A stretch of 5,815 bases of DNA from JBHIBA01 sp046758845 (GCA_046758845.1 JBHIBA010000299.1:1-5815); one strand, 5' to 3'. Counted from the stretch's first letter, positions 1 to 5,760 are shown. Program-made: numbers and translations. Notes: generated by a model from the sequence alone, not told the origin.

Positions 1-379
1 CGTAATCCAAGGCGAAGGAAAGCGCCAAACAGTCCCGAAGAATGACATACCGTCCGATAGTTTCGAACCAATTTCTAACCTGTGTGAGCGTCTCGTCATT
101 CTCTCTGGCATCTGGCAAGAAAGTGTAGCACCGCCCCCCGGAGCCTTGGCGCAAACCAATAGACTCCACATCACACATCGAGTCAAAAGCGTTCCGTAGG
201 GTTTCACAGAATGGAAGGACGAGACTCCAGTCCCTATCCTCAGACTTAGGCTCGTGGAGTGGTTCGGGCCATTCAAGTACCAGTTGCATACGGCGCGGGT
301 GCCAAGTGATCATATCCCGGATGCGGTCCCTTGTTATGGGATGCTGCGTCGGTCCCAAGTCCATTCTAACCCTGACCAC
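1..379 (-). CDS. Unrecognised protein, N-terminal part only, runs off the left edge
   Basis: Reading the minus strand by eye gives an open frame from a stop at 410-412 to the edge of the window, about 126 codons from a GTG at 377-379, with the gene still open at base 1. I chose the GTG because AGGAG lies 5 bases before it (385-389). An ATG at 362-364 with a weaker AGGG is the alternative start. From that ATG the protein begins MDLGPTQHPITRDRIRDMI, and it later contains MQLVLEWPEPLH and the cysteine/glycine stretch LRQGSGGRCYTF. It looks soluble, with no signal peptide or membrane segment. I recognise no family. Codon choice includes AGA, AGG, ATA and CTA, which suits the lower GC here (about 54%) and differs from the GC-rich genes beside it, so a recently acquired gene is possible. 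It is the most downstream minus-strand gene but probably has its own promoter. Confidence 0.6.
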   Translation of the reverse strand, partial: MVRVRMDLGPTQHPITRDRIRDMITWHPRRMQLVLEWPEPLHEPKSEDRDWSLVLPFCETLRNAFDSMCDVESIGLRQGSGGRCYTFLPDARENDETLTQVRNWFETIGRYVILRDCLALSFALDY

Positions 380-384
380 TGTGA

Positions 385-389
385 CTCCT
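385..389 (-). promoter_or_regulatory. Ribosome binding site of the partial left-edge gene
   Basis: On the minus strand AGGAG is followed by five bases and then GTG at 377-379. This favours the GTG over the ATG fifteen bases further in, which has only AGGG in front of it. Confidence 0.4.
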
Positions 390-443
390 GATTCACACCG
401 CCATGCTGGTCAAAAGCCACTTCTTCACCGTCCCAATCTCAAA

Positions 444-473
444 ATTCTCTACCTGCATAATGCCTTTTGTCAA
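444..473 (-). promoter_or_regulatory. Candidate sigma-70 type promoter for the left-edge gene
   Basis: On the minus strand there is a perfect TTGACA at 468-473, preceded by a run of T. After 18 bases comes GAGAAT at 444-449, which matches four of six bases of the TATAAT consensus. Transcription would begin near 436 and leave a leader of about 57 bases. The spacer holds a short palindrome, GCAT-A-ATGC (455-463), that could be a protein site or chance. The rest of the 380-502 gap holds no gene. I see a T-rich run just past the thiE stop but no clear stem before it, so no terminator can be called for the upstream operon. Inference from motif matching only. Confidence 0.35.
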
Positions 474-502
474 AAAAATCAAAGACCGTGGCCCTCGCGA
501 AT

Positions 503-1189
503 CTACTGCGATCTCATCCGCCGGAGGTGGTAGCCCTTCTTGGGTATTGGTTCAGGGGGTGCGTATTGTTCGATCACCTGGAGGATCTCCCGGGTCCGGG
601 CCTCGGGGTCGCGATCGGCGAAGACGAAGGAGATCAGGGCCACTCCTTTGGCGCCCGCTTCGAGAGCGCCGCCCGCGTTTTGCGCGTTGATCCCCCCGAG
701 GGCGAAGACCGGCGCCGGGAGCTCTCCGCAGGCCTCCTGCAATCCGTCCAGTCCGAGAAGGGGGGCCTGAAATTCCTTACGGGTCGGAAAGACGGGGCCC
801 AGGGTGACGACATCGGCGCCCAGCCGGCTTGCCACCAGCGCCTCCTCCCTGCTGTGGGCCGAGTAGCCGATCAGGGCGTCCCCTCCCAGGATGGCCCGAG
901 CGTCCCGGATTGCAATCCCCTGGCTCCCCAGGTGGGCGCCGTCGGCCCCGACGGCGGCCGCGACGTCTACGCGGTCATTGATCAGCAGCCGGGCATTGTA
1001 TTTGTCCGTCAGCGTTCTGAGAGACTCCGCGAGGCGAAAGAGGGCGCCGCCCAGTAAGTCCTTCTCTCGAAGCTGGATGAGCCGCGCGCCCCCGTGAAGG
1101 GCGGCTTCCACGGCAGTCGCCAGATCGCCACCGGGAACCAGCCTCCGATCCGTGATGAGATAAAGACGGGGAAGGTCTACGGCGGTCAC
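503..1189 (-). CDS. thiE: ThiE/TenI-family protein (thiamine phosphate synthase-like)
   Basis: A 228-residue protein, slightly longer than the usual ~210, with the TIM-barrel motifs of thiamine phosphate synthase in order: LYLITD (9-14), QLREK (39-43), INDRVDVA (70-77), GADGAHLG (81-88), IGYSAHS (107-113), GPVFPT (131-136), FALGGI (162-167) and ALIS (184-187). ThiE joins the pyrimidine diphosphate and thiazole phosphate to make thiamine phosphate; the related TenI is a thiazole tautomerase. One of the two magnesium aspartates of ThiE is present (Asp72), but the second, 19 residues later in the family's GQ(D/E)D motif, is Gly91 in a GSQG sequence. The region after GPVFPT is also shorter than usual. 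Synthase activity is therefore uncertain, and the symbol names the family only. The start is GTG, overlapping the fdrA stop (GTGA at 1186-1189) with no good ribosome binding site, so translation is probably coupled. No other thi gene and no TPP riboswitch was seen nearby. Confidence 0.85.
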   Translation of the reverse strand: MTAVDLPRLYLITDRRLVPGGDLATAVEAALHGGARLIQLREKDLLGGALFRLAESLRTLTDKYNARLLINDRVDVAAAVGADGAHLGSQGIAIRDARAILGGDALIGYSAHSREEALVASRLGADVVTLGPVFPTRKEFQAPLLGLDGLQEACGELPAPVFALGGINAQNAGGALEAGAKGVALISFVFADRDPEARTREILQVIEQYAPPEPIPKKGYHLRRMRSQ

Positions 1190-2742
1190 GAGGCAATCGC
1201 TTTCGCCAATGCGGCGGCGAAACGCGCTGCCTGTGCGTTGCTTGGAAAAACCCTCGCCCCGGCTTGTCGTAAGGCGTTCTCCTGCACAGAAAGGGACTGG
1301 GGGTCCTTCTCCGTCCCGCAGACCGAGGCCACCACCGAGAGGCCCCGCCCCGTTTTCTCGGCCTTTTCCGTGGCGGTTCGGATGGCTTCGGCAGCCGCCC
1401 CCGCTGGGTCCTCATGCGCCCCGTAGCCCATGACGAAGTCCAGAAGCAGGATGGCCGCCTCGGGGTCTTCGGCCTCCCGGAGGATGCGCTCGTTCCGGAT
1501 CGCCGGGTCGATCATGGGATGCGGGCGGCCGCGCGTGAAAAAGTCCTCTCCCAGGTCGACGACGGTGTGCCGTACGCTGCGGTGCGGGTCAATCAGCCGC
1601 AGGTCCTCTTCCAGAGGTACGTTGGAGTGAATTTTCCCCACGGCGTCCTGGAGGAGCAGCATGGCCTCGTCGCAGAGGGTACCTCCGGAATAGAGCCCCC
1701 GGACGAATCGCTGGCCCGGCCCGAGGCGCTGGCGTTCTTCTTCGACCCACTGCTCCCACTGGGGACTTGGTTCCGGCTCTCCGGCGGGGGGCTCCTCTCC
1801 CCGGGCGAGGGCGACCCCGATTCGCGCCGCCTCCTCCAAATCCCCGGCCGCGCGGACCCCGAATTCCTCGACGGCTTTTGGGTCCCCGCCCAGGAGGACC
1901 GCAACGACCGGCTTCCCGGTTCTGGAGGCCGCAATCAGGACGCGCCTCATCACCCCGGGGTGAGGCGGCTTGGAGATCAGGACGAGGACTTTTGTCGCCT
2001 CATCTTGCGCCAGAAGGCCGATCCCTTTCAGCATGGACCTTCCGCCGACGGCTTCAGAGAGGTCACGCCCCCCGGTCCCGATGGCATGACTGATTCCCGA
2101 GCCGAGGCGGTCGACGAGGACCGAGACCGCCTGAATCCCGGTCCCGGAAGCGCCGATGAGCCCCACCGGACCCCTGGAGACGGCGTTGGCGAACGCCAGG
2201 GCCTTCCCCCCGATGATGGCCGTTCCGCAGTCGGGTCCCATGACGAGTAACCCTTTTCCGTCGGCGAGGGTCTTCAGATAAATCTCATCCTCTACAGAGA
2301 CGTTGTCGCTGAAGATCATGCAGTGGAGGCCCGACGCAAGAGCTTCTTCGGCCTCCCGCCGGACGAACGGTCCTGGAACGGAGATCAGGCAGAATGTGGC
2401 CTCCGGCTGCTGATGGAGGGCGGAGCTCAGCGTCCGGGGCCGGAAAACTTCTCCCGCCACCCCGGCGGGGGGCGCGGAAAGCATTTCCTCCATGGCGTCA
2501 AGGGCTGCTTCGACGGCCTTTTTTGTCTCCGCCCGGACGGCCAGGATCAAGTCGTTGGGGGACGTCTTTCCGGCCTCGCTCGGATCAAATTCGGCGTTGC
2601 GCAGGTTGTCCAGGTTGGCTTCGGTAGCCATGACGGCGACGGCCACCTCGACGCCCGGCCGCTCGCTGCCGGCTGCGGAGATCCGCATGAGCTTGACCGA
2701 ATCCTGATAGGTTCCTGCGTGGATGCGGAAGGCCGTGGTCAT
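1186..2742 (-). CDS. fdrA: FdrA-like acyl-CoA synthetase family protein
   Basis: A 518-residue cytoplasmic protein (E. coli FdrA is about 555) related to the succinyl-CoA synthetase fold. The N-terminal domain has YQDSVKLM (12-19) and VAVMATEAN (35-43). A nucleotide/CoA-binding part follows with MGPDCGTA (168-175), GLIGASGTG (194-202) and IGTGGRDL (221-228). The C-terminal half carries GLYSGGTLCDEA (349-360), LGEDFFTRGRPHPMIDP (397-413), LLLDFVMGYGAHEDPAG (432-448) and CGTEKDPQS (475-483), which I recognise from FdrA. In E. coli FdrA works with YlbE and YlbF as oxamate carbamoyltransferase in allantoin use; neither partner is encoded here, so the substrate is unknown. The frame stays open upstream to 3117, but that part lies inside the dehydrogenase gene. 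The ATG at 2740-2742 sits just after GGAGAAGGG and begins the conserved domain. It is the second gene of the operon, 35 bp after the dehydrogenase, and its stop overlaps the thiE-like start. Confidence 0.88.
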   Translation of the reverse strand: MTTAFRIHAGTYQDSVKLMRISAAGSERPGVEVAVAVMATEANLDNLRNAEFDPSEAGKTSPNDLILAVRAETKKAVEAALDAMEEMLSAPPAGVAGEVFRPRTLSSALHQQPEATFCLISVPGPFVRREAEEALASGLHCMIFSDNVSVEDEIYLKTLADGKGLLVMGPDCGTAIIGGKALAFANAVSRGPVGLIGASGTGIQAVSVLVDRLGSGISHAIGTGGRDLSEAVGGRSMLKGIGLLAQDEATKVLVLISKPPHPGVMRRVLIAASRTGKPVVAVLLGGDPKAVEEFGVRAAGDLEEAARIGVALARGEEPPAGEPEPSPQWEQWVEEERQRLGPGQRFVRGLYSGGTLCDEAMLLLQDAVGKIHSNVPLEEDLRLIDPHRSVRHTVVDLGEDFFTRGRPHPMIDPAIRNERILREAEDPEAAILLLDFVMGYGAHEDPAGAAAEAIRTATEKAEKTGRGLSVVASVCGTEKDPQSLSVQENALRQAGARVFPSNAQAARFAAALAKAIAS

Positions 2743-2746
2743 GATT

Positions 2747-2755
2747 CCCTTCTCC
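2747..2755 (-). promoter_or_regulatory. Ribosome binding site fixing the fdrA start
   Basis: On the minus strand GGAGAAGGG ends four bases before the ATG at 2740-2742, inside the 35-bp gap after the dehydrogenase stop. It supports the short form of the protein. An in-frame ATG at 2755-2757 overlaps this site and is unlikely to be used. Confidence 0.6.
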
Positions 2756-2777
2756 ATCGGGTTCCCGGCGGACGGGT

Positions 2778-3821
2778 CTAGAACTCGGCGACGACCCGGC
2801 CGGAAATCTCCCGGTTGAGAAGTTTCTGGTGGACCGACTCGATTTCCTCGAGAGAGATGACTTTCGTGATGACGGGTTTGCTCTTGCCCTGCCGGACGAT
2901 TTCCAGGGTTTCTGCCAGCTCCGCCATGTTGACGTAGCGTGAGCCGTGGATCTCGATCATCTTGCCCATGACGGCGGTCGGGTCTACGACGAAGTGCGGG
3001 TCTTTCCCAAAGACGTGTTTGGGGTTGTGGCCGATGATGACGAGCCGGCCCATCTTGCCGAGGCTGGCCATGCAGGCCTCCAGGGTCACCTTGTTGGCCA
3101 CGAAATCGATGGCACACTCGGCTCCCCGGCCGTCGGTGAGCCGCAGAACCTCGTCGGGAATCGATTGCTTCCCCGAGAGGATAACTTCATCGGCCCCGTA
3201 CTCTTTGGCGAAGAAGAGCTTTTCCTCGGTGATGTCGGCCGCGATGACGCGTCCCCCACACAATTTGGCCATCTGGACGCCGTGAATGCCGACGCCGCCC
3301 GCCGCGCCGACGATGAGGACGGTATCGCCCGGGCCGACGCGCGCTTCCTCCCGGCAGGCGTGAAGGGGTGTGCAGATGGCGTCCGCCGCGATGGAAGCGT
3401 CCCGGTAAGAAACCCCCTCGGGGATCGGGATGAGGTTTCGGGCGGGGAGCGTTGCATACTCGGCGTAGCCTCCGTCGCACGCCATTCCCACGTACCCCCG
3501 CCAGTTATCGCAAAGGGTTTCTTTCCCCATGCGGCAGAATTTGCAGACCCCGCAGGTCAGGTAGAAGTGGCAGGTCACCCGGTCGCCGGGTTTGACGTTC
3601 GTCACGCCCTCTCCCACTTCCACGACGTCGGCGGCGATCTCGTGTCCGGGGATGCGGGGAAGCTCCGTGACGAGCTCCGGTGTGGCCTTCATGATGGCCA
3701 CCGTGAGGCCCACGCCCGTCGCTTTCATCTTGAGCAGGGCCTCGCCGATGCCTGGTTTGCGGGGCTCGCGCTCTTCCAGGACGACAGGCCCGCCAATCTC
3801 GTGAAGAACCATCGCCTTCAT
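2778..3821 (-). CDS. Zinc-type medium-chain alcohol dehydrogenase, altered catalytic site
   Basis: A 347-residue medium-chain dehydrogenase of full family length, which would oxidise an alcohol or reduce a carbonyl with NAD(P). The N-terminal catalytic domain has GHE (59-61), the structural-zinc cysteines Cys90, Cys93, Cys96 and Cys104, and ADAICTPLHA (146-155), where Asp147 matches the aspartate zinc ligand of this family. The Rossmann domain has VLIVGAAGGVGIHG (168-181), and Asp196 at the end of the second strand suggests NAD rather than NADP. The usual first catalytic zinc ligand, Cys38 in GVCxTD, is missing: the protein reads GVGLTV, with Gly38, Leu39 and Val41. Activity may therefore differ from normal members. 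The ATG at 3819-3821 follows AGAGGAAA (3828-3835). It is the first gene of the minus-strand operon with fdrA and the thiE-like gene, and is divergent from the cyclase gene. Substrate unknown. Confidence 0.9.
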   Translation of the reverse strand: MKAMVLHEIGGPVVLEEREPRKPGIGEALLKMKATGVGLTVAIMKATPELVTELPRIPGHEIAADVVEVGEGVTNVKPGDRVTCHFYLTCGVCKFCRMGKETLCDNWRGYVGMACDGGYAEYATLPARNLIPIPEGVSYRDASIAADAICTPLHACREEARVGPGDTVLIVGAAGGVGIHGVQMAKLCGGRVIAADITEEKLFFAKEYGADEVILSGKQSIPDEVLRLTDGRGAECAIDFVANKVTLEACMASLGKMGRLVIIGHNPKHVFGKDPHFVVDPTAVMGKMIEIHGSRYVNMAELAETLEIVRQGKSKPVITKVISLEEIESVHQKLLNREISGRVVAEF

Positions 3822-4014
3822 GGATGATTTCCTCTATGAAATGGGTTGATATATGCTTTCGGCCAGGCGGCCAGCGCCGCGGCTTTAACAGTAGCCTAGC
3901 ACCGCCGGTGAAATCTTAGCAAAGTCTGCGCAAAATTGCCGGGGACGGGGGCGAATTTTTCTCTCGGGCGGAGCCGCCCTCGCTTCGCTCCTTTCTCTCG
4001 ATTTGGAGGTTGGG
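3822..4014. promoter_or_regulatory. Divergent control region between dehydrogenase operon and cyclase gene
   Basis: These 193 bases separate two genes read outward, so promoters for both must lie here or within neighbouring coding sequence. No convincing -35/-10 pair was found. AT-rich patches at 3846-3855 and 3911-3935 are the best places to look. Possible protein sites are the palindrome CACCG-C-CGGTG (3900-3910) and the inverted repeat GGGCGG-AG-CCGCCC (3966-3979). TTTCTCTCG occurs twice in direct orientation (3958-3966 and 3992-4000), flanking the second palindrome. No T-run follows the GC stem on either strand, so it does not look like a terminator. No regulator gene is present in the window. 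Confidence 0.45.
4005..4010 (+). promoter_or_regulatory. Ribosome binding site fixing the cyclase start
   Basis: GGAGGT is an almost ideal Shine-Dalgarno sequence ending four bases before the ATG at 4015. The in-frame TTG at 4003 overlaps this site and would remove it from use, so the ATG is preferred and the protein is four residues shorter than the longest open frame. Confidence 0.75.
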
Positions 4015-4704
4015 ATGTTCAGGGAAATCATCGACCTGTCCAACGAGATATTTGACGGCATGACTTGTTACGGCAGCCCGAAGACGACGTTTTGGAAGTG
4101 GTACTCCCACGAGGAGACCTCGAAGAAGTTCGGCGGAAGGGTCTCTCTGGAAGGCCACTGCTTTTTCGCCACCGAACACCTGGGAACGCACCTGGACGCC
4201 CCCTATCACTTCAATCCCGAGGGCCGGAAGATCGCGGAGATCCCCATTCAGGAGGTCATCCTGCCGGGCCACGCGGTGGATTTTTCGCACAAAAAAGAGT
4301 GGGAGGCGATTTCCGGCGGCGAGATGGAGGCGGCTTGCCTGAAGGCGGGCTTTCGGGTGAAGCGGGGGGACGCCATTTTGGTTTACACCGGTTGGGGGGA
4401 AAAATTCGACGACCCGGAAATGGCCGTCCCCCGGCCTTACTTGGAGGCAAGCGCGGCCGATTGGGTGCTGAACCGGGGCTTGAGGCTCATCGGCGTGGAC
4501 TTGGTGAGCGTCGAGGCGCCCGAGGTGATCCCCGACGACCGGCCGGTGCACATGAAGCTCTGCGGAAGCAACCGGGTGTATATGGTGGAGATGCTTCGCA
4601 ACGTTGGGACGCTCTTGGGGAGGGAGTTCTGGTTCTTCGCCGTCCCCATCAAGATCAAGTACGGCACTGGGGCGCCCTGCCGCGCTTTTGCGGGGATCTT
4701 GTAA
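4015..4704 (+). CDS. Cyclase-family metal-dependent hydrolase (kynurenine formamidase-like)
   Basis: A 229-residue soluble protein of the PF04199 cyclase family, which includes kynurenine formamidase and isatin hydrolase: metal-dependent enzymes that hydrolyse amides, often cyclic ones. The signature HLGTHLDAPYH lies at 55-65, giving metal-binding candidates His55, His59, Asp61 and His65. Further family features are IDLSNEIFDGM (6-16), LIGVDLVSVE (158-167) and the late His179 with Glu192, matching the catalytic His/Glu pair. No signal peptide is seen, so it acts in the cytoplasm. It is transcribed away from the dehydrogenase-fdrA-thiE-like operon, sharing a 193-bp control region, which suggests a joint pathway in which this enzyme would open a ring or cut an amide or ester before or after the dehydrogenase step. 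The substrate cannot be told; no tryptophan-catabolism genes are nearby to support a kynurenine role. Confidence 0.88.
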   Translation: MFREIIDLSNEIFDGMTCYGSPKTTFWKWYSHEETSKKFGGRVSLEGHCFFATEHLGTHLDAPYHFNPEGRKIAEIPIQEVILPGHAVDFSHKKEWEAISGGEMEAACLKAGFRVKRGDAILVYTGWGEKFDDPEMAVPRPYLEASAADWVLNRGLRLIGVDLVSVEAPEVIPDDRPVHMKLCGSNRVYMVEMLRNVGTLLGREFWFFAVPIKIKYGTGAPCRAFAGIL

Positions 4705-4715
4705 CGCTGCCCTCT

Positions 4716-4749
4716 GGCGGCTATGCCGCCCGGAATTGAAATGAATTCC
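4716..4749. terminator. Two tandem hairpins in the convergent gap, possible two-way terminator
   Basis: The 73 bases between the converging stops of the cyclase gene (4704) and the cupredoxin-like gene (4778) hold two perfect stems one base apart. These are GGCGGC-TAT-GCCGCC (4716-4730) and GGAATT-GAAATG-AATTCC (4732-4749). The position suits a terminator serving both strands. However, neither strand has a clean T-run after a stem, so this would not be a classic intrinsic terminator. A Rho-dependent site, an mRNA-end stabiliser or a REP-like repeat are alternatives. Confidence 0.4.
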
Positions 4750-4777
4750 TTGGACCGTTCATTCTTAGACAGCCGGA

Positions 4778-5209
4778 TCACTCCTCCCTGACGATAATCG
4801 TCCCGTAGGCCGGGACTGTTCCAAGGCCCCAGGGCCCCTCGCGCAAAACCGTGAAATAATATGTCCCCGGGGCAAGGAGGCAGAAGCTCGTCTTTCCGGC
4901 CGGGGATATGTTCAGGGACGGGTAATCCCCCTCAGGCGGTCTTGAGCTGTCGGGCGCGGAGCAGGACTTCCCGGCGGGTTGTCCCCGGGTGAAGTTCACG
5001 TTCATGAACCTGCCCGAATAGTTTTGCAAGATGACCGTGGTCCCCCGCGGAATCGCCAGGGTCGAAGGCGAGACGAAGCCGTTGTGGACCTCGATAACTG
5101 TGGTTTTGCCGGAACCTTTCTGTGCTGTCTGGGCCGATCCCGCAAGAACGTGGCTTAACAGGACAAGCGCCGCAAGCGGGGCGAACAATCTGACGGTCTG
5201 CCGCATCAT
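4778..5209 (-). CDS. Exported cupredoxin-fold protein without copper ligands
   Basis: A 143-residue protein with a signal peptide: MMRQ, a hydrophobic run (about 6-23) and likely cleavage near GSA-Q (26/27). The mature part resembles a plastocyanin-like beta sandwich, with VHNGFVSPSTLAIPRGTTVILQN around 41-63, then PAGKTSFCLLAPGTYYFTV (103-121) and a final GTIIV strand. In copper-binding members a histidine follows the N-x-D/S loop, and a late Cys-His-Met set lies near the end. Here the first position reads FMNVNF (68-73) and the end has no His, Cys or Met ligand, so copper binding is unlikely. Cys83 and Cys110 could form a disulfide outside the cytoplasm. The ATG at 5207-5209 follows GAGGA (5216-5220) by six bases. 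It lies 40 bp after the lipoprotein gene and is probably in one operon with it. Function unknown; a structural or ligand-binding role in the envelope is possible. The fold assignment is by motif only. Confidence 0.7.
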   Translation of the reverse strand: MMRQTVRLFAPLAALVLLSHVLAGSAQTAQKGSGKTTVIEVHNGFVSPSTLAIPRGTTVILQNYSGRFMNVNFTRGQPAGKSCSAPDSSRPPEGDYPSLNISPAGKTSFCLLAPGTYYFTVLREGPWGLGTVPAYGTIIVREE

Positions 5210-5249
5210 CGCTATTCCTCAGAAGTTCCCAGGCGTAACAGCGGGGCCT

Positions 5250-5639
5250 CTACTTTGCGGGCCTCCAGACGCCGGAGGTGCCGGGTTCGTTGCCCGCGCT
5301 GGTCAGATACCTTCCCTCCGGCCCGTCGTGCAACGTGGCGATGCCGCTTGCCCTCGGGCCGTCGAAGAAGAGAATTTTCCCGTCCTCGAGCCTCATCGTT
5401 CCTTTGCCCCCCCACATTCCCGTTTCCATCACAAACGTGCCGTCCTCGTTGATGGTCCAGGTGGCCCCTGACGTCGTTGTGCCATACGAACTCTGGTACG
5501 TCACATTCCCGCTCCACTCTCCCGCAACGGTCTTGAAGTCCTGAATCGGTATGGACGCAGTCGTTGCACAGCCGGCCAGTGAAACCGCGGCCATCCACCG
5601 CCAGACCGCCCATCTTCCTGCTACGGTTCGGCGAATCAT
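5250..5639 (-). CDS. Small predicted outer-membrane lipoprotein, function unknown
   Basis: A 129-residue protein with a basic start (MIRR), a short hydrophobic segment and the lipobox LAGC (21-24). Cys24 would be lipidated and become the first mature residue. The next residue is Ala rather than Asp, which in proteobacteria favours the outer membrane. The roughly 105-residue mature part is rich in Gly, Thr and Ser, with alternating strand-like segments such as GEWSGNVTY (40-48), ATWTINEDGTFVME (59-72) and GKILFFDGP (87-95). It looks like a small beta barrel or sheet, resembling lipocalin-type domains, though I cannot assign a family. The ATG at 5637-5639 follows a purine-rich stretch containing AGGAAAGGGGGG (5645-5656). 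It is the first gene of a two-gene minus-strand operon with the cupredoxin-like protein, so both products go to the cell envelope and may act together. Confidence 0.72.
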   Translation of the reverse strand: MIRRTVAGRWAVWRWMAAVSLAGCATTASIPIQDFKTVAGEWSGNVTYQSSYGTTTSGATWTINEDGTFVMETGMWGGKGTMRLEDGKILFFDGPRASGIATLHDGPEGRYLTSAGNEPGTSGVWRPAK

Positions 5640-5715
5640 GGAATCCCCCCTTTCCTGAGCGCTCGCCCTATTCCGACGAATCGCCTTTTGTGATCTTTGA
5701 AACCCTGCTGGATTT

Positions 5716-5721
5716 CTTATA
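5716..5721 (-). promoter_or_regulatory. Possible -10 box for the lipoprotein operon
   Basis: On the minus strand TATAAG, preceded by AA, matches five of six bases of the -10 consensus in an otherwise GC-rich region, about 80 bases before the lipoprotein start. No recognisable -35 hexamer is found at 16-18 bases upstream, so this is a weak call. The rest of 5640-5769 shows no gene on either strand that I would support. Confidence 0.25.
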
Positions 5722-5760
5722 TTCCATCGCGTCCCAAGCTGAGACCGGCGGCCCCTTTTC

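Noticed and set aside
467..1057. 196-residue open frame on the plus strand opposite the thiE-like gene
   Set aside because: It mirrors the thiE-like coding frame and has no domain of its own.
1414..2250. 278-residue open frame on the plus strand opposite fdrA
   Set aside because: It lies wholly inside the well-supported fdrA gene on the other strand. It has no recognisable domain, is rich in Asp, Gly, Pro and Arg, and is the kind of mirror frame expected from GC-rich codon bias.
2743..3117. Upstream extension of the fdrA frame, giving 643 residues
   Set aside because: The extension overlaps the 3' end of the dehydrogenase gene, is Arg/Gly/Pro-rich without homology to FdrA, and a strong ribosome binding site precedes the internal ATG at 2742.
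2946..3827. 293-residue open frame on the plus strand opposite the dehydrogenase
   Set aside because: It mirrors the dehydrogenase coding frame, has no family motif, and its His/Asp/Gly-rich composition is that of antisense GC-rich sequence.
3966..3979. GC stem as an intrinsic terminator
   Set aside because: No T-run follows it on either strand, and it lies in front of, not behind, both genes.
4003..4014. TTG start four codons upstream for the cyclase
   Set aside because: It overlaps the GGAGGT ribosome binding site that is well spaced for the ATG at 4015.
3822..4014. TPP riboswitch controlling the operon that contains the thiE-like gene
   Set aside because: I looked for the conserved CTGAGA and ACCTGAT-type elements in the leader and did not find them on the minus strand.
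3916..4551. 211-residue open frame on the minus strand opposite the cyclase gene
   Set aside because: It is antisense to the cyclase, which carries a clear catalytic signature; no recognisable domain is present.
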